A DNA stretch of 64,000 bases, taken from the NCBI GenBank assembly GCA_002786025.1, contig NHNW01000039.1:248001-312000 (forward strand), read 5' to 3'. This document shows, in pieces, positions 10,597 through 19,701 of this stretch (positions are counted from its first letter, which is position 1; every line of letters begins with the position of its first letter). The position numbers and the translations under genes were made by a program. The notes under the pieces were generated by a model. The model was not told where the DNA came from. It saw only the letters and a list, made by a program, of their open reading frames with translations, and ran no database searches. The DNA comes from Zasmidium citrigriseum. Taxonomy: Eukaryota; Ascomycota; Dothideomycetes; Mycosphaerellales; Mycosphaerellaceae.

Positions 10597-12395
10597 TCAC
10601 TTTTCAGACGCTTTCCAGAGGCCACATACTTTCATGGCAAGGCCGCAAACTAGTCCTATCGTGTTGCCAACATAACCGACGATGAACCTGAATCTGAATC
10701 AGCAAAGATCACACCATTGACTGCCTGATGGCTTACACTTGACGCATTGTCACAATGATAACCCGAATCACATCCTGTTGCTGCGATGAGGGAAGAGTCT
10801 TATACAGGTCCCCGCTCGTCCCGGTCAACACCCCTTGAATCTGCTCAGGAGCGGCATTCGGCAAAAGCTCACTCAGGCGTTGGAGGCCTAGGTTAAAGAA
10901 CACCGCGCCAGCAATCCCGAGTGCAAACGTGGCACCGGCAATCTGAGCAACTGTCATCAAGGTATTCGCATCGTGCCGTCTTCGAATCGGCAGAATGCCC
11001 TGCACGACAGCGTACGGATTCTGACCGATGAAGCCGCTTCCCACGCCGATGAGTATAGAGGCTCCGTAGATGGTGGCCTTCGAGGTGGTTTCATCGATGC
11101 GGGAGAGGACAACCATGCCTGGTAGGGCGATGGCGTTGCCGAGGGTGAAGTACCATTTGTAGCGTGGCAGTCGTGGGAAGGCTTGGGAGGTGACCAGGAC
11201 GACGAAAACATATAAGATGATCAAGGGAAGGAGGCGAACGGCGGCTAGGATTGCGGAGTCGCCGCGGGTGAATTGAAAGTATCTGTATTGATCAGCGCGT
11301 GCTTGTTCTTGGGTGGTGCAAGAAGACGTACAGAGGTATGTAGTAGATCGGGACGAACATCGCGCCGATTGTACTGGCGAACACAACGCTTATGAGCAGG
11401 GGCTCTTTGGTGGCTAGAATATCCAATGGAAGAACTCTTTGCTGCTTTGTAGTCCCAATAGCCAGGAGTTGTTGGACGAAGAGCGTGAGCCAACAGATCG
11501 GAGTTATGGTGTACAGTGTAATCATAGATCCAGAGCTCCAGTCGTATGTGGTTCCGCCAAGATTGATGAGCATCAAGACCGACACGAAAGCACCGATGCT
11601 GAGGACCGTCCCGATGTAATCAAACTCACGAACTCGTATCGGCTGCGTTTTTCCCTTCCGAGGGTTGTATCCAGGGACGATAAATATCAAAATTGGTGCG
11701 AAGAGTGCTCCGATGAACAGGTTGATGTAGAATGCGAAGCGCCAATTGTACAGTTCCAGTGCTCCTCCAATGACTGGTCCTAAGATCGTCGAAAGACCCC
11801 AGATAATGCCGGTAAGACCCAGTATCGTCGGTCGCTCAAGGTCTGTGGTATTGACAGAGAGGATAGTCAAAACACCAGTGTACATCGTGTTTCCACCCAT
11901 GCCAGCGAGTGCCCTGCCTACGATCTCCACATTCATCGTTGGTGCTGCTCCGCAAATGGCAGAGCCAACCATGAAGAGAGCCGTACAGGCAATGTAGAGG
12001 TACTTCGCATCGAACAGTGTGTAGAGCTTTCCACCCACGAAGATCGTAGACAGTCCGCCCAGGAAGAAGGCGACGGAGATCCACGGGGTCTTCTCGACTT
12101 CGCCAAGGTCGTTCACGATTGCAGGCGTGATGTCGGCCACGATTGTATTATCGAGAGCGTACAAAGTGACAGTGCTTAGAGTGCCGGCAACAACTAGAAA
12201 CCACCTGAAGCCACGAATCTGCCGTACGAACTCGGAAGGTTCAGATTCGTTTGTCTTTTCTTCATCTCTGACGATCTCGCCGTCGGGTGTCTCCGTTGAT
12301 GTATCGATCTGAAGGGCTGCGGATGTCAAAGGCACTCCCTTCTCGTCGACTTGAAAAGGCGAGTGTCTTTCGGCTGTGTTTTCCTCATCGTCCAT
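10597..12395 (-). CDS. MFS exporter, DHA2 family, 14 membrane segments
   Basis: This is a drug:H+ antiporter-2 type major facilitator. Three exons (12395-11333, 11282-10737, 10687-10597) are joined by two 49-base introns (GTACGT...ACAG and GTAAGC...TCAG) with exact phase agreement, giving 566 residues. The last exon supplies the final membrane segment (FIVGYVGNTIGLVCG), which would otherwise be missing. The cytosolic N-terminus (about 85 residues) is acidic. The first segment is followed by ALDNTIVADITPAIV, the DHA2 signature. The chosen start is the first true ATG of the frame. Further upstream only a TTG and a possible leader-intron acceptor (TTTACAG) are seen. Family members export fungal toxins, siderophores or drugs. 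The substrate cannot be told here, and no biosynthetic cluster surrounds the gene. Confidence 0.88.
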
Positions 12396-13186
12396 GTTGG
12401 CTGTCGTCTCATTGATGATTTTGGAATCGCGTCCTTTCCAGGGGAGTAGAAGAGGTTCTGTAAACAAGATCAGACAGGCGCGAACATCAAGAATGTGAAG
12501 TTATGTCGTAGTATGGACTGCACGTGAGGTTACGAAGTCGCCAGAACTAGAGAAACGGTAAGAGGAAGGTCGAAGGATCCTGGAATAGACATTCTCGACA
12601 TGCTCGCACACTCGCATTCTGGTTGAGCGCGAGATACGGAGTTCCAAAAGTATATCACCGCAGGATCAGCAAGGACACCCAAGCAATAGGAGAAAATACC
12701 GGCCCGTTGTGGGGAGTATTGGGATCTCTGCATTTGCTGACAATGCAGTCTTGTTTCTCGGCCGGGTGGCGGGATTTAGCAAGGCCATGGGCTTTGGGGA
12801 ACACGTTGTCCGCTGCGGGTCCATCAATTTGATGATGTCGTTGACTACTCCGATGAAGTCTTGTTGGTGAAGTCTTCCTGCCGGCTGAATGTGAGTCTGC
12901 TGGAGACGCATGGGCCATGCGGATCTCGAGCCGATGTTCCGAGAGTTTATTTACCCGGACATCACTTGTTGCTCTGAACCATCAACATCACCCAAAAGAT
13001 TTCCAGATCATCGGCGGTCTTTGCTTCAAGATCATTGTTGAGGGCGATTGCACGAGAAGTTGCCCCGCGGCTCTGGCTTCATTGCGACTGCATCTCGCTT
13101 TGGGTCGTTGTTGCCATGCTCGACCTTCGCAAGTAAGGCGTTTGGCATTTTCTTCTATTCCCCGACCTAGACGGCAACACTTCAAC
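12396..13186. other. Divergent intergenic region, MFS gene and tdp1
   Basis: The 791 bases between the two start codons hold both 5' regions. From 12917 an open frame is continuous with tdp1, in phase, and could extend that protein by 90 residues (see tdp1). Otherwise nothing is recognised. Confidence 0.4.
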
Positions 13187-15013
13187 ATGGCGCCGCAAGA
13201 TTCAGACGACGAAGACCTCAAGGCAGCTATTGCCTTATCTTTGGCCGAACAGAAAAGCAGCCCGCCTGCCGCTCAAGCTTCGACAGCAAAACCTGGCAAT
13301 GGAATACTCGGTTTCGATCGAAGAGCCATGGAACAGGAGCGTCTCGCTAGAGCGGCCGCCCGAAAAAGAGAGCGCTCGATATCGCCTCCACCCCGTGCCT
13401 CGAAAGCCCCTAAGGTCGAGGCCCCGGAACTTCAAGAGACCACAACATACATGAACAGTGGTGCCATGCTGAAGATGTTCTCTACTGGAGTGCAGGAAAC
13501 TCAGCAAAGCCGAAAGCCAGCAGCTGCCAACGCGGCAATCAATCAGATGAAGAAGGAACCTTCACCGAGCAGAATCAAAGCCGAGCCTGTGGAATCGAGA
13601 GGGATCAACCCGGAATCACTGCCTCCAGGCTCGGTGAAGTATCCCAATGGCGTGGTCAAGAAAACATGGGCCTTTGGTCACGACCGAACAGGAAACGAGG
13701 TGAAGCTTGAGGAAGTGCTGGAAGCCTCATCTCTTAGGACCGCTGTGATGTCTGCCTTCCAGTGGGATATGGATTGGCTCCTACCGAAGCTGAAGACCCC
13801 TCTTCATGGAGGCACCACAAAATGCGTCTTTGTTATGCAAGCCAAAGGCGACGAAGAGCGCGACACAATACTAGACTGGGCAGCCGAAGCTGAATCATTC
13901 CTCCGAGTCTGTCTTCCACCAATGCACGGCCTCGTATGGTGCATGCATTCGAAGCTAATGCTTCTATTCCACCCGGAGAAACTGCGTATTGCGATCCCCA
14001 CGGCAAACTTGCTCAACTTCGACTGGGGTGAGACAGGCCAAATGGAGAACTCAGTCTTCATGATTGATCTTCCTCGACTGCCAAACGGATCATCGACCAG
14101 CATCAATGACTTGACCTTCTTCGGCAAGGAGCTCATGCACTTTGTCGAGAAGCAAGGTCTACATCGGGACGCCCGTGACGGAGTCCTAAATTTTGACTTT
14201 TCCGCCACGAAGGACATGGCCTTTCTCCACACTGTCGGTGGCGTTCACTATCGTGAACCTGCTGAGCGCACAGGACTTCTTGGGCTGAGTCGTGCCGTTC
14301 GAGAACTCAATCTGGCCACAAATGATCTGGAGCTCGACTTTGCAGCATCCTCGATCGGACAGCTGAACGAGAAATACCTTCAAGACTTCTACTCCTCAGC
14401 CTGTGGCAAGGATCTCATATCCCTGGCTTCCAGTGCCAAAGCCCAAGCATCGACAGATTTCTTCAAGAAGGGCGGGTCGAAGAAAGCGAAGGGCCCTGAT
14501 GTCAAAGAGAAATTGCGAGTGTACTTCCCAACCAAAGAGACTGTGCAGGCCTCCACAGCTGGCGCCGCTGGCACCATCTGCTTGCAGCGAAACTACTTCG
14601 AGGCCAAGACCTTTCCAAAGGAGGTCTTCAGAGACTACAAGTCAACTCGACGTGGACTGCTGAGTCACAACAAGATCCTCTGTGCACGAGGAAAGGGCCT
14701 TGGATGGGTCTACGTGGGGTCGTCGAACATGTCCAAGTCAGCCTGGGGAGAACTGCCTGCTGCTCGCAACGAGAAGAAGATCACGTGCCGGAACTGGGAA
14801 TGTGGTGTCTTGTTGCCCGTCGTTCGACCGAAGCCTACCAACGTGAAAGTGGAGGACGTTGGCGAAGACGCCGAGACGGAAAGTGACGAGGAGCCTGAGG
14901 AGGCGAGTCTGGTGGAAATGGACGCCTTCAAAGACACCGTCGACTTGCCCTTTCAGTATCCTGGCGACGTATACAATGGCCGCGAGCCATGGTATTTCAA
15001 GGAGGAGCATTGA
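13187..15013 (+). CDS. tdp1: Tyrosyl-DNA phosphodiesterase 1 (Tdp1)
   Basis: Tdp1 removes topoisomerase I peptides and other adducts from 3' DNA ends. The call rests on the two HKN-type active-site motifs of the phospholipase D superfamily: His254-x-Lys256 in MHSKLMLLFHPEKLRIAIPT, and His494-x-Lys496 in LLSHNKILCARGKG followed by VGSSNMSKSAWG. The ATG at 13187 (AACATGGCG) gives 608 residues and puts a ubiquitin-interacting motif at residues 5-22 (DSDDEDLKAAIALSLAEQ). N-terminal UIMs are known on fungal Tdp1-like proteins. A second, upstream in-phase ATG at 12917 would add an Arg/Ser/Leu-rich leader of 90 residues that could be a mitochondrial presequence or simply an untranslated leader. The C-terminus is acidic and ends soon after the second motif domain, as usual. 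Confidence 0.92.
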   Translation: MAPQDSDDEDLKAAIALSLAEQKSSPPAAQASTAKPGNGILGFDRRAMEQERLARAAARKRERSISPPPRASKAPKVEAPELQETTTYMNSGAMLKMFSTGVQETQQSRKPAAANAAINQMKKEPSPSRIKAEPVESRGINPESLPPGSVKYPNGVVKKTWAFGHDRTGNEVKLEEVLEASSLRTAVMSAFQWDMDWLLPKLKTPLHGGTTKCVFVMQAKGDEERDTILDWAAEAESFLRVCLPPMHGLVWCMHSKLMLLFHPEKLRIAIPTANLLNFDWGETGQMENSVFMIDLPRLPNGSSTSINDLTFFGKELMHFVEKQGLHRDARDGVLNFDFSATKDMAFLHTVGGVHYREPAERTGLLGLSRAVRELNLATNDLELDFAASSIGQLNEKYLQDFYSSACGKDLISLASSAKAQASTDFFKKGGSKKAKGPDVKEKLRVYFPTKETVQASTAGAAGTICLQRNYFEAKTFPKEVFRDYKSTRRGLLSHNKILCARGKGLGWVYVGSSNMSKSAWGELPAARNEKKITCRNWECGVLLPVVRPKPTNVKVEDVGEDAETESDEEPEEASLVEMDAFKDTVDLPFQYPGDVYNGREPWYFKEEH

Positions 15014-15228
15014 ACCTGACCCTAACCCTGAGAGTCTTCTGAAGAACATTCATCAAGTATTCGGTCTCAAAAAGAGCCGATGTAGTAGTAGTGTAATATG
15101 CCAAAATGCTGCTATGCATGCATGCACGCCATGCCGAGTCTATACGCCTCATCCCAATGCAAGCCGGTATCCCATACCAATGCAATGTACCCATTTCCCA
15201 TGCCAGATCATCACTCATGTCTCATCGC

Positions 15229-16584
15229 TCATAGCGCTCCATACCCATTGTCCTGCTGCTGCTGTTCATCGCGCAGTAATGCTTCCCTTTCCTCGCCTTT
15301 ACCCTCGCTAATGCTTGGAACCCAACCCCTCATCCATCCACTGACTTTCCTCCAATGCCATCTTCGACCCTCTTCTTCGTCTACCACGACCAACTTCTCT
15401 GATCCCTCGCCGTACAGCAAGAATTGTACTCCAACGCTGGCGTCCAAGCCTAGAACGCCAAATGCTCCCAGGAAGAAAGGCAATGCTGCAAGAACCCACT
15501 TGGCTCTATCGCTGCCGTCTGCACCGGCCCAACCTCCTCCGCCGTATGGTCCGAAATCGCTCCATGCGCAGGGATTCGTCACCAGTGCAGAGGAATAGAA
15601 CAGGTTGCCACAGAATGCTGCAATGAAGAGGTGTGGGCTCAGACCGGCCGTCGATTTCCGCCTCCAGTTCTTGATGAGTTGAGGGAGTCGGGATCCGAGG
15701 TAGAGAACTGTCGACATCCACGAGAGGATCGTGCCGGCTTGTTCGAGCTTCGTAGGTCCAGACTCCAGGGCTCCAAGCTCAGGATTGTGGACTTGAGAAA
15801 TTGGAGATGCGTGAGCCATGGCGATCAAACACGCAATGAACAACATCGTCCTCGGCGAAGGGGAAGGCATCGGCGATGAAGAGGTTCCCAATCGATTGAT
15901 CGTATTTCCACCACTCGGCGTCCCCGCCAGACTCGACGAAGCCTTCTCATTCTTCTCGTCCCGTTGTTTCTGAAACGTCGGCGAGCGAAAGATGATCTTC
16001 GGTCTCGTCTGTGTCTTGCTCGTATCCTCGCCTCCAACACTGTCAACATGATGCTCTTCATTGTTTTCACTCTCACTCGGGAATTCCATACCTTCTATTA
16101 CGACCTGTTCCATAGTCCCGCTACTGTTGTCATCATCCCGTCTATTCTGTACACCTCTTCTCCACACTCTGAACACTGGATGTCCATGTCTCAGCTTCTC
16201 GAACCAAATCCACTGTCCGACCAAGCACAGATCCACGAAGACGTAGTAGCATCCAATAGCGACCTGCCACGATGCCTGATGCGTGAACAACGCTCCTAGC
16301 AGATTTCCCAGATCACCGAGACACCACTCCACCAGGAAGAATATCGAGAGGCCGGATGTACTTTGTAATGCCCAATTCTTGTATATCTGTGGTAATTGAG
16401 CGAACAGCCACGCGACGATGCTGAGGATACCGAGCAGGTTCGAGGCAAATGCTAGGGGCGTCGGTACACAGGTGTGAAAGGCGCTGGAGAAGCGTAATAG
16501 GAAGTCGTTCTCGGGTGTGCAGTGGTCTGGTAAGGCCGGTTGGAACGGAGATGAGGACAGCCATTGCATGTTGACGCTCGTCAT
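15229..16584 (-). CDS. PQ-loop repeat vacuolar membrane transporter (Ypq-like)
   Basis: A 451-residue intronless protein with seven likely membrane helices in two groups, split by a hydrophilic loop at about residues 140-240. Each group has one PQ-loop: Pro65-Gln66 in AQLPQIYKNW and Pro301-Gln302 in SRLPQLIKNW. That layout is typical of the Ypq1-3/LAAT-1 family, which exports basic amino acids (Lys, Arg) from the vacuole or lysosome. The long polar, Ser-rich and acidic loop between the halves is common in fungal members. The gene converges with tdp1 (215 bases between stops). The substrate is inferred from family members. Confidence 0.85.
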   Translation of the reverse strand: MTSVNMQWLSSSPFQPALPDHCTPENDFLLRFSSAFHTCVPTPLAFASNLLGILSIVAWLFAQLPQIYKNWALQSTSGLSIFFLVEWCLGDLGNLLGALFTHQASWQVAIGCYYVFVDLCLVGQWIWFEKLRHGHPVFRVWRRGVQNRRDDDNSSGTMEQVVIEGMEFPSESENNEEHHVDSVGGEDTSKTQTRPKIIFRSPTFQKQRDEKNEKASSSLAGTPSGGNTINRLGTSSSPMPSPSPRTMLFIACLIAMAHASPISQVHNPELGALESGPTKLEQAGTILSWMSTVLYLGSRLPQLIKNWRRKSTAGLSPHLFIAAFCGNLFYSSALVTNPCAWSDFGPYGGGGWAGADGSDRAKWVLAALPFFLGAFGVLGLDASVGVQFLLYGEGSEKLVVVDEEEGRRWHWRKVSGWMRGWVPSISEGKGEEREALLRDEQQQQDNGYGAL

Positions 16585-17848
16585 TCTCTATGCAAGTCGA
16601 GGGACGTCGAAGATCGAAGGTGCGGAGCGGCTGGAAAGTGGTTGCGAGCACTGCCGCCTCACTCAAAGCAGCGCGTGCTCGTATCGATGTTGGTCTCGTG
16701 CTCAGCCACGTGGTGGTTTGTCGCGGGTGTTGAATGCGGCTTGAGGCGGTCGTAGATTGAAAGCAAGTTGTCGCAGGTTAATAGAAAGTAACACTGTACT
16801 GGAAATGCGTGTCGCCGTGACTGTTGCAGGCTGGTATGACGAAGTGGCACCTGTATCAGGCCGGCGGTTAAGTTAAACAAGGAGATAGGAACTCGGTCGA
16901 TCGAAAAGAAGAGGGGTAGAGAGTAGTGGTAGAGCAGAGCAAGAAGGACCGACCGAAGAGACGGACTAATGAAGCGTGTAGAGAGCTATAAGGAAAGGCC
17001 GATGTGAGCTCGCGCGGTCGTGTGGAAAGCAATGCATTACCGATTAGAGTCATCCCAAGCCGCGATGCGCGCTGCGGGCGCCTTCGGAGCACAAGTCCCC
17101 AGAAATAGGCCGGGCACAGTCGCTGAGATGGCGACGGGTGATGAGCGTGGTAGGGTGTGCTGGGCCGTCGATTGGAGAGAGATAAGTGCGCGATCGTGTC
17201 GCTGGTGCGAGTGACAGCATCCGTCGGCTGATGAGGTACAACAGCTGCGATAAGCGTCTCCACCCCCACTGCCAAGAGATGTAGGAGGGAGGGCACGAGG
17301 ACGAGGCACGTGCAGCAGGCAGGTCTTTGGATTCTGATATCAACTTGTTTGCCCTGTTCTCTTCAATCTGCGTCGTTCATTCGACGACATTCCAGATTTC
17401 CGTGCATCGGCATGAGTTTCAACGACATCTGTTGTGCGCTTTGCAGGCACCGTGGTCCCTGTCGTCCCGGCCCGGAATTCAGCCCTCGTCGTGGCGGTCG
17501 TGTGCTGTCCGATGACATGTGATGATGAAGTCGATGGTGTCTATCGCGAAGTCGTAGAGCATGTGGATGTTGCTTTGCTTGGTCGCAGCATTTAGAAGGT
17601 GCACCAAGAGCTGCAATACTGACGCTTCTCAGCCATTGTCCCTCACGCAGAACGTTAGAACTTACGGAATGTCGACAACAGCATGTCGCCCGCTTGATGT
17701 GTTCGAGACGATCTCAGCCGAACTCGGTATGGATGGATGGATACCTCGTGATGTTGGAATAGTCGACGTAGTTTCTGAGAATGATGGAGATGGTCGTGTG
17801 TTTGTTGGCTGCGATATGAGGTGCGCTGTTTGCCTCGTTGGCAAGCAC
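16585..17848. other. Long intergenic region, 1.26 kb
   Basis: This region lies upstream of the PQ-loop gene and downstream of the hydrolase gene. It holds only short overlapping frames on both strands (the longest about 140 codons), with no domain, no consistent splice pattern and no repeat. It may include the promoter and leader of the PQ-loop gene. A CACGTG occurs near 17306. I see no gene I can support. Confidence 0.4.
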
Positions 17849-19340
17849 TCATGCGGGCTCCTGCTGCTGTTCCTCAGTCTCGCCTCCTGCAGTCGCGCTT
17901 TCCTCTGCCGGTGGTCGCTCTTGCTGTACGGATGAACTTTCGTACCAGCCCATGTCTATCCATTCGACGATCTGATCTCTGGCGCGAGGCAGCATCTGCT
18001 GGTAGTCCGAATTCCTTTCAGGAGCGAACATGGACGTGTGCGCCTTTAGCTCGTCGCTGGCCTTTGAATTGACACACTTGACCCAGTGGCCTTTGCTTTT
18101 AGTTGTATCTTCAGCGAACTCATGAACTTGCTGAGCCTGTGCGGCCTGGTCGTCCAGACCTGGATCGGTCTTACGTTTCTTAGAATCACGAACTGACTGC
18201 TCAACAGGCCTTTCTCGTTTGGCGCCTGTTGGACTCTCCGCCTTTCGTTTCGCTACAGGAACGACGCAGAACGTTCTGTCATCACCAAGAATGCCAGCAT
18301 ACTTGGTTTGGCCAGTAACTTTCTCGCCCAAAGCCCCGTAGAAGTTCGCAAAGCCTGTTCCGTGGGTTCTTTGCAACTCGACGATCTTTTCGACCCGTTT
18401 CTGTAGCTCCGCACCTCTCGCTAGACAGCCAACGAACTCCAAATGGCTGCCAGCCCAGGTAAGTCCTTGGTTGATTTGATTCCAGTTGAGATATGCTGCA
18501 CCGGCCACACCGGCGATCGCAGCCGCAGCACCTCCATATAGGGCATACTTGCCCCAGGAGCTGCTAGATGTGCTGCCATTCGCTGCTGGTAGGCCTTTGC
18601 TCGAGGCATTCGCGACAGGTGTAGAGGCCCCGCTACCCTTGGGCGAGTTCCAGCCGAACAGCTGGCTCGCAGTATCCCACGCCTTATACGCAGCTGTTCC
18701 TTGATTGTATCGATCTTCAGCGCCGTGTGCGAGAACCCCCGGACTGATTCCGAGATACGGCGTGTCGAAGGCTAGAACAGCTTTGATGTAGGGGAAGAAC
18801 AGTCTGCTGCTCTCTCGTGGCGGAGCCGAAGATGATCGTTCGTCTCGATCAGGCGTCTCAAGGTTCACAGGTCGATTCGAGGAAGTCTCGTTCGTCGAGT
18901 GGCCCGTGGTAGAGTTGGTCGTGTCGTTCGCATAAGACGATGGAACCGGCTCGTCACGGGCAATACTGAGCAAGGTCTCTGCTGCAACAATGCCACCCAT
19001 CGAGTGGCCCACAAGGACTATATGTACTGACGGGTCTACTGTCGGAGAAGGTGTCTGAGAGCAAGTCAGCAGACCTCATCTTGAGCTATCCATAAATCCC
19101 TCAACCGACCTTATTGGCGACCTCCAAGTCGATCACCTTGTTCTGCAGCCATTCCTTGAACTTTGCGACGCAGTCGCGTAGATCGCCTCTTGTCTCATAC
19201 TGAGGATATTGGACGCTCAGCACGTTGATCTTAGGGAGAGCTTGGGCGAGATGCTCCTTGAGATGTTGCGGGAAGGAGTGGAAGGTGTGGTCGGAGCCTT
19301 TGAAGCCGTGGATAAAGACGAGCAGTAGTGTCTTCTTCAT
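17849..19340 (-). CDS. Alpha/beta hydrolase with membrane-like segment
   Basis: Two exons (19340-19110 and 19054-17849) are joined in phase by a 55-base intron (GTCGGT...CTCAG), giving 478 residues. The first residues KKTLLLVFIHGFKGSDHTF give a strand followed by an HG oxyanion motif. After the splice, VLVGHSMGG places the nucleophile at Ser95. This is the lipase/serine-hydrolase fold seen in fungal DUF676-like or PGAP1-like proteins. A Ser/Asn/Thr-rich insert follows the elbow. An Ala/Gly-rich hydrophobic stretch (ALYGGAAAAIAGVAGAAYL, about residue 240) could cross or dip into a membrane. The C-terminal third is charged and holds KKRKTD-like basic clusters, then a Glu/Gln-rich tail. The catalytic acid and histidine were not assigned, and the substrate is unknown. 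Confidence 0.8.
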
Positions 19341-19701
19341 GGCGGCGGTCTGTGCTGATGGAGGGGTGTTTGCGCGGAGTGCGCAAGGTTAGGTGTCACA
19401 TTGTTGTTGAGCAGTGAAAGTTGGCTGGCTGGCGATCCCTCGAAGCTCGAAGCGTGCAACTCAGCGCATGACGTGGGCAGCCGAGCTGTTCATCACATGA
19501 AAACATGGCGAGGTCCAACGGTTGTGCATCGGGGATCTTGACTCTCAAGTGAATGTCTCTTATTGAAATATGTAATGAGAAGAGTAGGTAGACTACTACC
19601 AAAGTGCCAATTTCAACAACCCAGGGATATCTCGTTTGGTCTTCCTCCGAAGACAATGCTCACACAACGCCATTGCATGCTCTGTTGGTTCTTCGATTCT
19701 G
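19341..19701. other. Intergenic region between hydrolase and fzo1
   Basis: These 361 bases hold the promoter side of the hydrolase gene and the 3' end of fzo1. No gene or repeat is seen. Confidence 0.4.

Noticed and set aside
12396..12467. Longer N-terminus of the DHA2 transporter starting at 12467
   Set aside because: The upstream codon is TTG, not ATG; a TTTACAG there looks more like the end of a leader intron.
15013..15034. Telomere-like CCTAACCCT after tdp1
   Set aside because: Fewer than two repeat units; too short to be an interstitial telomere tract and easily chance.
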